This document shows positions 1 to 5,737 of a DNA stretch of 10,399 nt, piece by piece. The position numbers were made by a program, and so were the translations under genes. Under the pieces are notes generated by a model. The model searched no databases and was not told where the DNA came from. It saw only the letters and a list, made by a program, of their open reading frames with translations. Numbering within the stretch: position 1 is the first letter of the stretch; each line of letters opens with the position of its first letter. The DNA comes from Chloroflexota bacterium (lineage in GTDB: Bacteria; Chloroflexota; Dehalococcoidia; JACQGW01), in contig JACQGW010000067.1 in the NCBI GenBank assembly GCA_016199325.1, forward strand, positions 1-10,399. The letters are read 5' to 3'.

Positions 1-1101
1 CCCCCGACCCCCGCCCCCCGACCGCCAATCCGCCAGGTCGTCCTCGACCTGGCCGAATACCATCCCATCGAGCCGTTGGAGGTGCTCAGCGCGCGGATTG
101 GCGTGCCCGTCGAGGCGATCGTCAAGCTGGACGCGAACGAGAACCCCTACGGGCCGTCGCCCGCCGTCCGGGCGGCGCTGGCGTCCTTCGAGCGCTACCA
201 CATCTACCCGGACCCCGGCCACCGCTCGCTCCGGCAGCGGTTGGCGGCGTACACCGGCGCCGACCCGGCCACGATCGTCGTCGGCAACGGCAGCGACGAG
301 CTCATCGATCTGCTCTGTCGTCTCGTCCTCGATCCCGGCGACGAGGTGGTCATTTGCCCGCCCACGTTCGGGATGTATCAGTTCTCCGCCGGGCTCTGCG
401 ACAGCCGCGTCGTGGCCGTACACCGCAGGGCGGACTTCGCGCTCGACCTGCCGGCAACGCTTTCGGCGATCACGCCACGAACGAAGATCGTGTTCCTCGC
501 CTCGCCGAACAACCCGACCGGCAACACCGCCGGCCGCGACGAGGTGCTCGCACTGCTGGCGACCGGCGCCCTCGTCGTCGTCGACGAGGCGTACTACGAA
601 TTCGCCGGCCGGACGCTGGCCGACCTGGTCCCGGCACACCCGGGCCTCGTCGTCCTCCGCACGTTCAGCAAGTGGGCGGGTCTGGCCGGGCTCCGGGTCG
701 GCTACGGCCTCGTCGACCCGGCGCTGGCCGTTCAGCTCTGGAAGATCAAGCCACCGTACAACGTGAACGTCGCCGCGCTCGTCGCCGCGGAGGCCGCCCT
801 GGCCGACGCCGACCACCGGCAGCGGACGGTTGGCGCCATCCTGGCCGAGCGGGAGCGGCTGGCGGCGCTCCTGGCCGAGATCGACTGGATCCGGCCGTAT
901 CCGTCGGAGGCGAACTTCCTGCTCTGCCGATTGCTGCGCGGCTCGGGGAGAGCCCTGCGCGATGCCCTGGCGGCCGGCGGCATCTTCCTGCGGTTCTTCG
1001 ACCAGCCCGGCATCCAGGACGCCATCCGGGTCAGCGTCGGGACACCTGCCCAGACCGATCGCTTGATTGAAGCCTTGAGGTCGCATGAGCCGATCAAGTA
1101 A
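1..1101 (+). CDS. hisC: Histidinol-phosphate aminotransferase, 5' end cut by window edge
   Basis: A PLP-dependent fold-type I aminotransferase that converts imidazole-acetol phosphate plus glutamate to histidinol phosphate in cytoplasmic histidine synthesis. The frame is open to base 1 with no ATG, GTG or TTG before a TTG at 76. The codons upstream of 76 still read as HisC (LAEYHPIEPLEVLSARIG), so the true start lies left of the window and TTG 76 is not it. Of the 366 visible residues, the family marks are LDANENPYGPS (from about residue 43), SPNNPTGN (168-175), DEAYYEF (195-201), the PLP lysine K224 in TFSKWAGLAGLRVGYG with R232 after it, and a C-terminal substrate arginine in IRVSVGT (R343). 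The extreme N-terminus is proline-rich and encoded by C-runs. The end overlaps hisB by 17 nt, indicating one operon with coupled translation. Family assignment is firm; only the start is unknown. Confidence 0.96.
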   Translation, partial: PPTPAPRPPIRQVVLDLAEYHPIEPLEVLSARIGVPVEAIVKLDANENPYGPSPAVRAALASFERYHIYPDPGHRSLRQRLAAYTGADPATIVVGNGSDELIDLLCRLVLDPGDEVVICPPTFGMYQFSAGLCDSRVVAVHRRADFALDLPATLSAITPRTKIVFLASPNNPTGNTAGRDEVLALLATGALVVVDEAYYEFAGRTLADLVPAHPGLVVLRTFSKWAGLAGLRVGYGLVDPALAVQLWKIKPPYNVNVAALVAAEAALADADHRQRTVGAILAERERLAALLAEIDWIRPYPSEANFLLCRLLRGSGRALRDALAAGGIFLRFFDQPGIQDAIRVSVGTPAQTDRLIEALRSHEPIK

Positions 1102-1681
1102 GGTCCGCCGCGAGACCGGCGAGACACGGGTGGCTATCGAGCTGGAGCTGGACGGCAGCGGCCAGGCGACAGTCACGACCGGCATCGGCATGCTGAACCA
1201 TCTGCTCGCCCAGATCGCCCGCCACGGCCTGCTTGACCTCACCGTCGAAGCCACCGGGGACCTCGACGTCGATCCCCACCATCTCGTCGAGGATGTCGGC
1301 ATTACGCTGGGTCGAGCCCTGCGGGAGGCGCTTGGGAACCGGGCCGGTCTCGTGCGGATGGGGCATGCCCTCGTCCCGATGGACGAGGCGCTGGTGATGG
1401 TCGCCGTCGATCTGAGCGGGCGGCCGTTCGCCGCCGTCGAGGCCCCCTTCACCGGCGAGCGCATCGGGGCGCTGCCGGTGCGGCTGGTACACCACTTTCT
1501 CCGCTCGTTCGCCTTCGAGGCGCTCCTGACGCTGCACGCCCGGGTTCTGGCCGGCGAAGACGATCACCACATGGCCGAGGCGCTGATGAAGGCGTTGGGG
1601 CGAGCGATGGGCGCAGCCGTTGCTCGCGATCCCCGACTGGGCGGCGCGGTGCCGAGCACCAAGGGAACGCTAGACGCCTGA
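1085..1681 (+). CDS. hisB: Imidazoleglycerol-phosphate dehydratase
   Basis: Dehydrates imidazole glycerol phosphate to imidazole acetol phosphate, the substrate of HisC encoded just upstream. The 198 residues match the monofunctional enzyme, without the histidinol-phosphatase domain fused in enterics. The duplicated metal-binding motifs are present: HHLVED (65-70) and HHMAEA (161-166), with H39 in TGIGMLNHLLAQ and H47 in IARHGLLDL. HALVPMDEAL (94-103), DLSGRP (109-114) and the terminal PSTKG (190-194) are also conserved. N38 stands where many homologues have Asp (DHML to NHLL), a substitution I believe occurs in other HisB proteins. The ATG at 1085 lies inside the last codons of hisC, so translation is probably coupled. 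No terminator follows: the next promoter begins 9 nt after the stop, so read-through into the next gene is likely. Confidence 0.97.
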   Translation: MSRSSKVRRETGETRVAIELELDGSGQATVTTGIGMLNHLLAQIARHGLLDLTVEATGDLDVDPHHLVEDVGITLGRALREALGNRAGLVRMGHALVPMDEALVMVAVDLSGRPFAAVEAPFTGERIGALPVRLVHHFLRSFAFEALLTLHARVLAGEDDHHMAEALMKALGRAMGAAVARDPRLGGAVPSTKGTLDA

Positions 1682-1689
1682 CCCCTCCC

Positions 1690-1718
1690 TTGACCAACAT
1701 GGCTGGTCGGCCTATAAT
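1690..1718 (+). promoter_or_regulatory. Sigma-70-type promoter for the small unknown gene
   Basis: The -35 box TTGACC is at 1690-1695 and a perfect -10 box TATAAT is at 1713-1718, separated by exactly 17 bp. Transcription would begin near 1725, giving a leader of roughly 94 nt before the ATG at 1819. It lies in the only intergenic space between hisB and the next gene, pointing in the reading direction. It is the best -10 match I found in the window. Confidence 0.8.
1692..1708. promoter_or_regulatory. Dyad inside the promoter spacer (possible operator)
   Basis: GACCA (1692-1696) and TGGTC (1704-1708) form an inverted repeat with 7 bases between the arms, starting in the -35 box and filling most of the spacer. 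Spacing and position suit a repressor dimer site. The arms are only 5 bp, so chance is possible and no regulator is identified. Confidence 0.4.
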
Positions 1719-1818
1719 GTCTTAGGAAGCCGCCCCTCGTCTGGTTCGACGAAGCCGGCAACAGGTGGCAGGTCGGTTTCCAGGAATCTCCAGGGGGGCG
1801 AGTCGCGGAGGCGGACGT

Positions 1819-2136
1819 ATGAGTCGCGAGCGAGTCCAGCGGAGCGCGGTCGTTCGATACCTCGCCGACGCGTTGCCGACGTTGACCGACGGGTCGCGCA
1901 GCTACACGTCGTTGCAGCTCCTGTTCCTGGGCCGGCTGGCCGAGCTGGTCTGGCTTCGCCACGAAGCCCTCGCCAGCCAACCGGTCAACGACCTGCGGGT
2001 CGCGCTTGTCAACCGCGCGCTTTTCTCGACCTACCTCGACTGCATTCGGCTCGACGCCGCCGACGAAGCGCGCCACCTGATCGCCGGCAAGGGGATCAAG
2101 CGGACGCCATCCCCGGCGGCCAATCCTGCTTCGTGA
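1819..2136 (+). CDS. Small unrecognised protein (105 aa)
   Basis: I do not recognise this family. The ATG at 1819 is chosen because GGAGG (1807-1811) sits 7 nt upstream; an in-frame GTG at 1765 would add 18 Gly/Arg-rich residues and has no clear ribosome binding site. The 105 residues look mostly helical: a basic N-terminus (MSRERVQRSAVVRYLADAL), an amphipathic leucine-rich middle (SLQLLFLGRLAELVWLRHEAL), another helix (VALVNRALFSTYLDCIRL) and a low-complexity end (TPSPAANPAS). There is no signal peptide, no convincing membrane span, and one cysteine. It is probably a soluble helical cytoplasmic protein. It has a near-consensus promoter with a dyad, and its final 41 nt overlap the end of purS on the other strand. 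Coding status is supported by promoter, Shine-Dalgarno and high-GC codon use; function is unknown. Confidence 0.72.
   Translation: MSRERVQRSAVVRYLADALPTLTDGSRSYTSLQLLFLGRLAELVWLRHEALASQPVNDLRVALVNRALFSTYLDCIRLDAADEARHLIAGKGIKRTPSPAANPAS
2096..2136. other. Tail-to-tail overlap of purS and the small unknown gene
   Basis: The purS stop (TGA on the minus strand, 2096-2098) lies inside the rightward gene, whose own stop (TGA) is at 2134-2136. The 41 shared bases encode low-complexity ends of both proteins. No bidirectional terminator lies between them, so the two transcripts should run into each other. Confidence 0.75.
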
Positions 2137-2389
2137 GGGCCTCTTCGACCTCGAACCGATACTCCTCGATGACCGGATTCGCCAGGAGCTTCCGGCACAT
2201 CTCGTGGACCAGCGCCTCGGCGCCGGCGTGGTCGGGCGCGGTGAGCTGGATCTCCAGATACTTGCCGGCGCGCACACTCCGTACCTGATCGAATCCGAGC
2301 TGATGCAATCCCCCGGCAATCGTCAGCCCCTGCGGGTCGTTCACGACCGGCTTCAGCGTGACGACAACACGCGCAAGCCAGAGTGGCAT
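2096..2389 (-). CDS. purS: Phosphoribosylformylglycinamidine synthase subunit PurS
   Basis: Small structural subunit of the PurS-PurQ-PurL complex that makes formylglycinamidine ribonucleotide from FGAR, glutamine and ATP. PurS bridges the glutaminase PurQ and the synthetase PurL. Family marks in the 97 residues are VVVTLKP (8-14), NDPQGLTI (17-24), the lGF(D)QVRSVRAGKYLEI stretch (31-47) and KLLANPVIEEYRFEVEEAL (67-85). The ATG at 2389 is preceded by a GGGGGGAGAG run and gives the usual PurS N-terminus; an upstream in-frame ATG at 2443 has its AAGGAGG only about 1 nt away and would overlap the preceding gene's hairpin. The family core ends near residue 85; residues 85-97 are a tail encoded by the segment shared with the opposite-strand gene. 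purQ and purL do not follow, which is unusual. It is separated from purC by a two-gene insert whose last stop lies 35 nt upstream. Confidence 0.93.
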   Translation of the reverse strand: MPLWLARVVVTLKPVVNDPQGLTIAGGLHQLGFDQVRSVRAGKYLEIQLTAPDHAGAEALVHEMCRKLLANPVIEEYRFEVEEALTKQDWPPGMASA

Positions 2390-2421
2390 AACTCTCCCCC
2401 CGACGCCCGGCCCGGCTGCCC

Positions 2422-2461
2422 CATCTACTGCGGACAGACCCATCCCTCCTTACAGTAGATG
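2422..2461 (-). other. 9-bp inverted repeat spanning the metalloprotease stop codon
   Basis: CATCTACTG (2422-2430) and CAGTAGATG (2453-2461) are perfect complements with a 22-nt loop. The left arm contains the TAG stop of the 2425-3735 gene. On the minus-strand RNA the loop carries AAGGAGG followed almost at once by an AUG in the purS frame. No U-run follows, so it is not a classical terminator; it could be an RNA hairpin affecting stability or purS translation. Confidence 0.5.
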
Positions 2462-3735
2462 TTGATATTGTCGAAGTAGGCACGGAAGCGGGTCTCGGTA
2501 TGGCCGCGGTCGTAGGCGACGATCACTTCCTGCAAGTGCCAACCGTCAATAGGATTTCCGAAGCCCCAATCCTGATTCAGGTCCACGCTGTACCACACCC
2601 AGTTGCCCCAACCCCCTGCGCGGTTCTGTCGGGCGGCCGGGTGGACGATGTCACCGTACTGGTCCCGCAGGTTGAAGTCCCGCAGGTGCCTTGTTTCCCC
2701 GGTCGAAGGCTTGAAGAGCTTGGCGTCCACTGACATGAAGTAGCTTTCCTGATTAGACTGATGCCAGGCCAGCACCATACCATTCCTGAGCGGTAGGCCG
2801 GGCCACCCGTTGTCCGATACCTTGTAGTAGATGTATCGGTGCTCGTTGGCGCCGTCCAGGTTACCCTCGATGATGTATGCCTTGTAGCCGTTCGCGTTCG
2901 CGGGAGGGCACCAATTATCCCAGATCCAGTCCGGGCCTCGTCCATCCGGGACGTCCAGGATCACCGCCCGATCGCCCCACACACCGCCGGTTTGGTACAG
3001 CCGCAGGTTCTGATAAGCGTCCATGCGCTCGAATCCCATGTAGTAGGGACCGCACAACAATTGGGCACCAAACTGCTCGTCCCAGTCGATGCTGCCGTTA
3101 ACGGCGTCCCGCATGATGGGAAGTGTCACCCGCTGTTCCTGGGCGCAAGGTGATCCCTCCGGAGGGTCTGCTCTGGGCCGTCCGTTCGTGTCGGCCAGGT
3201 AGAGCCAGTGGCCGAACTCGTGCTTCATCAGCTTGACGGCTAGACCATATCCATTGGGATCTCGTACGGCAGGGTCGGCTGCGTTGAGGAAATGCTGGGC
3301 ATACACCATTTGCCCAGTGCCGAATGATTCGAACCAGCCACCTGCCCAGGCCGCGGCTGGATCATTGATCGAGTATACGCCGGTCCTGCTGTCGGCAGGA
3401 ACGCCTTGGCTGAAGCGGAGCCTCGCCACACCGGGCCCAGCATGGACGCTCCAGCCGGGCCCCCTCACGTCATCGTCGCCTTCCGCCGCCTCGACCACTG
3501 CCTGCCTGGCGTTGTAGGGAAAGTCCCCGTCGACAAAGTCGCGCCAGTCCAAACCACCAAACCGGTCTCTGTTCGCCCCGAAGCGGTAGATAATGTTGTT
3601 GCCCGGGATCCATTTCTTGTAGTCCTCCCCGGGACCGAACCCTTCGGCTCTCTGCTCCACGGACGGGTGTAGCACAAGAGCAAGCACGACTTGTGCCATG
3701 ATGAGGATACACAGGCGGTGCTTTCCGCTTCTCAT
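2425..3735 (-). CDS. Secreted metzincin-like zinc metalloprotease candidate
   Basis: The ATG at 3735 is chosen because AAGGAG (3743-3748) lies 7 nt upstream; it gives 436 residues with a signal peptide (basic MRSGKHR, hydrophobic LCILIMAQVVLALVL, cut probably around residues 25-31). The mature N-terminal half resembles matrixin-type peptidases: NNIIYRFG (47-53), then LMKHEFGHWLYLAD (169-182). HEFGH (172-176) gives two zinc histidines and the catalytic Glu; D182 has the spacing of a third ligand, as in snapalysin-type enzymes, but the usual Gly of HExxHxxGxxD is Tyr179. M208 in TLPIMRDAV could be the Met-turn. The C-terminal third (about 260-436), rich in Trp and Tyr and ending FRAYFDNINIY, looks like a beta-sandwich lectin-type domain (inference). 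Composition is clearly less GC-rich than the pur genes (30 of 60 bases in 2521-2580 by hand count). It lies 43 nt after a gene for another exported protein. Confidence 0.75.
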   Translation of the reverse strand: MRSGKHRLCILIMAQVVLALVLHPSVEQRAEGFGPGEDYKKWIPGNNIIYRFGANRDRFGGLDWRDFVDGDFPYNARQAVVEAAEGDDDVRGPGWSVHAGPGVARLRFSQGVPADSRTGVYSINDPAAAWAGGWFESFGTGQMVYAQHFLNAADPAVRDPNGYGLAVKLMKHEFGHWLYLADTNGRPRADPPEGSPCAQEQRVTLPIMRDAVNGSIDWDEQFGAQLLCGPYYMGFERMDAYQNLRLYQTGGVWGDRAVILDVPDGRGPDWIWDNWCPPANANGYKAYIIEGNLDGANEHRYIYYKVSDNGWPGLPLRNGMVLAWHQSNQESYFMSVDAKLFKPSTGETRHLRDFNLRDQYGDIVHPAARQNRAGGWGNWVWYSVDLNQDWGFGNPIDGWHLQEVIVAYDRGHTETRFRAYFDNINIYCKEGWVCPQ

Positions 3736-3742
3736 CCAGTCG

Positions 3743-3748
3743 CTCCTT
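3743..3748 (-). promoter_or_regulatory. Ribosome binding site fixing the metalloprotease start
   Basis: AAGGAG on the minus strand, 7 nt from the ATG at 3735. With the following bases (AAGGAGCGACTGGATG) it closely resembles the site before the next upstream gene (AAGGAGCGGCTTGATG). It rules out the longer reading from 3768, which has no such site. Confidence 0.8.
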
Positions 3749-3778
3749 CGGCAATCTCTAGGTACCAAGCCAGGTGCC

Positions 3779-4618
3779 CTACCGTTGCGGCGTCGGCGTT
3801 GCCTGAGCCCTGATGGCGGCCCTCAGATCGTCAAGTCTCTCAGGCTGCTTCTGAGAGCTGCCCGGAACAACAAAGGTACCGTCAGGATGGAGAACCGCTG
3901 CCCTGGTAGGCAACCACCACTTGGTCGGATCGGCCTGTGATGGTTGGAGGTATACCACAAAGCGTCTGCCCTTCTGTTTGAGGGCTTGCACCGGGCCGAC
4001 TCCCTCGTAGACGTCACCGTCTACCGTACCACCCCACACTCGCAGCACGAGCGTCCTGGCCGGCTGTGGGCCTTTCAGGTACTCCTCCACCTGGAACACA
4101 ACGGGCGTGATGATCGTGTTTGGGGAGTCTCTGCCGCCCCGCCCGCCTCCCTTGCTGAAGTCCGGTTTTCTGCCATCCGCTGTGGCCCAGCGCGGTGGCT
4201 GGACCTCCAGCACGGTCCCTATGGCGATGATCAGGGGGTAGTCTGCCGTCATCCTGGGGATGATGCCGGGTTCTGGCTCTTCGATGTAGGTAAGATGGCG
4301 GGGGTCGTTGGGCGCCGGTGTCGGCGCTGGCGTCAAGTACCTGGGATCCATGAAGGGCGGCAGGGTTTGCGGCGCCGTGGATGGTAGGGGTGTGGGGAGG
4401 ACGGCCGGACGCACAGGCGTCGGCGTCGGCGGCCCGCCGGGTGTCGGGGGAGGCGGATAAAACGTGGGCCAGTAAACGTACGGCGGGTAGGTCGGAGTCG
4501 GTGGAGGAGCTGCGCCGGCCGGGCCAAGCCGCTCCGTAACAAGCAACCCCACGCCTGCCAAACCGATGACAACCAGCAAGGTTGCCAGGCCGCGCTTGTT
4601 CGTGAGCCGTCTGTCCAT
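3779..4618 (-). CDS. Signal-anchored proline-rich exported protein, function unknown
   Basis: Starts at ATG 4618 with AAGGAG (4626-4631) 7 nt upstream, giving 279 residues. A longer reading from TTG 4792 is wrong because that TTG is part of the -35 box. A basic start (MDRRLTNKRG) and hydrophobic segment (about 11-27) form a signal anchor or uncleaved signal. Residues 38-107 are a Pro/Thr/Tyr-rich low-complexity linker with runs such as YPPYVYWPTFYPPPPTP and a near-repeat DPRYLT/DPRHLT (91-96, 105-110), the kind of linker that spans a cell wall. A compact domain follows (about 127-253), predicted beta-rich: IAIGTVLEV, VVFQVEEYLKG, LVLRVWGG, RRFVVYLQ. The pattern (export signal, rigid linker, beta domain) resembles uncharacterised exported proteins of Gram-positive-like and Chloroflexota genomes. 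It is the first gene of the lower-GC block and probably cotranscribed with the metalloprotease gene. No enzyme motif was seen. Confidence 0.72.
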   Translation of the reverse strand: MDRRLTNKRGLATLLVVIGLAGVGLLVTERLGPAGAAPPPTPTYPPYVYWPTFYPPPPTPGGPPTPTPVRPAVLPTPLPSTAPQTLPPFMDPRYLTPAPTPAPNDPRHLTYIEEPEPGIIPRMTADYPLIIAIGTVLEVQPPRWATADGRKPDFSKGGGRGGRDSPNTIITPVVFQVEEYLKGPQPARTLVLRVWGGTVDGDVYEGVGPVQALKQKGRRFVVYLQPSQADPTKWWLPTRAAVLHPDGTFVVPGSSQKQPERLDDLRAAIRAQATPTPQR

Positions 4619-4625
4619 CAAGCCG

Positions 4626-4631
4626 CTCCTT
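4626..4631 (-). promoter_or_regulatory. Ribosome binding site fixing the proline-rich protein start
   Basis: AAGGAG on the minus strand, 7 nt before the ATG at 4618, near-identical in sequence and spacing to the site of the next gene in the block. Confidence 0.8.
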
Positions 4632-4710
4632 TCCTGTCCTCTTCTGCTACACCACCCCACATAGGAGACGCAACCGCGGCCCCTGATGTTCCCCAACAGG
4701 CTGTCTCCTT

Positions 4711-4749
4711 GGTAATCGCCTTCCCCAATCGTGCGCGATGGCGATTGCC
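4711..4749 (-). other. Stem-loop in the 5' leader of the exported-protein block
   Basis: GGTAATCGCC (4711-4720) and GGCGATTGCC (4740-4749) pair over 10 bp with one mismatch. Inside the 19-nt loop a second small stem (ATCG 4728-4731 with CGAT 4736-4739) can form. The structure would begin about 8 nt after the predicted transcription start and occupies the first third of a leader of about 140 nt. No riboswitch class was recognised. Confidence 0.5.
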
Positions 4750-4763
4750 AGGCCAGCATGGTC

Positions 4764-4792
4764 AGAATAGCGCACGGGCAGCCGGCTGTCAA
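4764..4792 (-). promoter_or_regulatory. Sigma-70-type promoter of the exported-protein block
   Basis: On the minus strand a perfect -35 TTGACA (4792-4787) is followed after exactly 17 bp by -10 TATTCT (4769-4764). Transcription would start near 4757, about 140 nt before the ATG at 4618. It lies 51 nt beyond the purC stop, so the two exported-protein genes, and probably purS after them, can be expressed independently of the upstream pur genes. The gap 4619-4842 (224 bases) otherwise holds only the leader hairpin; I see no terminator after purC. Confidence 0.8.
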
Positions 4793-4842
4793 GAGGCAAG
4801 CCGGAACGCCATGCCCCAGAAAGCCTGGTCAGCACTCATTCG

Positions 4843-5736
4843 CTAGAGAAGTGGTCGTCCGGTCAGGCGCCGGAACGCTTCGCGGTACTTCTCGGCGGTG
4901 TGCTCGGCGACGTCGCGCGGCAGCTCGGGCGCCGGTGGCTCCTTATTCCAGCCGGTAGATTGCAGCCAGTCGCGAACGTACTGCTTGTCGAACGAGGGCT
5001 GAGAGCGGCCGGGCGCGTAGGTATCGGCCGGCCAGAACCGGGAGCTGTCCGGCGTCAGGAGCTCGTCGATGACGATCACCGCGCCGTCCAGCAGCCCGAA
5101 CTCCATCTTGGTGTCGGCGAGCAGGATGCCGCGGCTGCGGGCGAATCGCTCGGCAAACGTGTAGAGCGCCAGGCTCTTCGCTTTCAGCTCATTGGCCAGG
5201 TCCACGCCGATCCGGTCCTGCATGTACTCCAGGCTCACGTTCAGATCGTGGCCGCTCTCCTCCTTGGTCGCCGGCGTGAAGATCGGCTCCGGGAGCTGCT
5301 GGCTCTCGACGAGGCCGGGCGGCAGCTCGATCCCGCAGACGGCGCCGGTTCGCCGGTAGTCGGCCCAGGCGGAGCCGGCAAGGTAGCCGCGGACCACGCA
5401 CTCGAAGTCGATCCGCTCGGCTCTGCGGACCACCATCGCCCGACCACGCAGCGACCGCCACGCCTGAGCGTCCACGTCGGCCAGCAGGGGGGGATCCTCG
5501 CCGGTCACCAGCGAAAGGAAGTGGTTGGGGACGATCGCGGCCGTCTGCTCGAACCAGAACGCCGAGATCTGCGTCAGCACCTTGCCCTTGTCGGGAATGC
5601 CGGTGGGCAGCACCACGTCGAAGGCCGAGATCCGGTCGGTGGCGACCATCAGAAGCCGGTCGCCGAGGTCGTACGTATCGCGAACCTTCCCCCGCCGGAA
5701 GAGGCGAGGGAAATCGGTGCCCAGGATGACAGCCAT
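4843..5736 (-). CDS. purC: Phosphoribosylaminoimidazole-succinocarboxamide (SAICAR) synthase
   Basis: Joins CAIR to aspartate with ATP to form SAICAR, between PurE and PurB in IMP synthesis; cytoplasmic. The 297 residues fit the roughly 300-residue, yeast Ade1-like PurC form rather than the short 240-residue form. Motifs in order: GKVRDTYD (16-23), TDRISAFD (33-40), [13 protein letters not shown] (112-124), TPATKEE with GHD (154-164), LADTKMEFG (206-214), [12 protein letters not shown] (224-235) and [11 protein letters not shown] (248-258). The ATG at 5736 is fixed by a strong GGAGGAGGAG stretch (5741-5751), which also encodes the Glu-Glu-Glu end of the upstream mgtC-family gene; only 1 nt separates that gene's stop from this start. 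A longer in-frame reading up to 5862 overlaps that gene and lacks family similarity. No terminator is visible after its TAG. Confidence 0.97.
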   Translation of the reverse strand: MAVILGTDFPRLFRRGKVRDTYDLGDRLLMVATDRISAFDVVLPTGIPDKGKVLTQISAFWFEQTAAIVPNHFLSLVTGEDPPLLADVDAQAWRSLRGRAMVVRRAERIDFECVVRGYLAGSAWADYRRTGAVCGIELPPGLVESQQLPEPIFTPATKEESGHDLNVSLEYMQDRIGVDLANELKAKSLALYTFAERFARSRGILLADTKMEFGLLDGAVIVIDELLTPDSSRFWPADTYAPGRSQPSFDKQYVRDWLQSTGWNKEPPAPELPRDVAEHTAEKYREAFRRLTGRPLL

Positions 5737-5737
5737 G

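Noticed and set aside
76..78. TTG at 76 as the start of hisC
   Set aside because: The frame stays open to base 1 and the residues encoded before 76 still match HisC, so the start is beyond the window edge.
4619..4792. N-terminal extension of the proline-rich protein from TTG 4792
   Set aside because: That TTG is the first part of the -35 box TTGACA; the ATG at 4618 has a strong ribosome site followed by a proper signal segment.
2390..4842. Insertion sequence or integron carrying the two-gene block
   Set aside because: No transposase, integrase, terminal inverted repeats or target-site duplication could be seen at either boundary.
4801..4842. Rho-independent terminator after purC
   Set aside because: Only a weak 4-bp CCAG/CTGG stem is present and no U-run follows on the minus strand.
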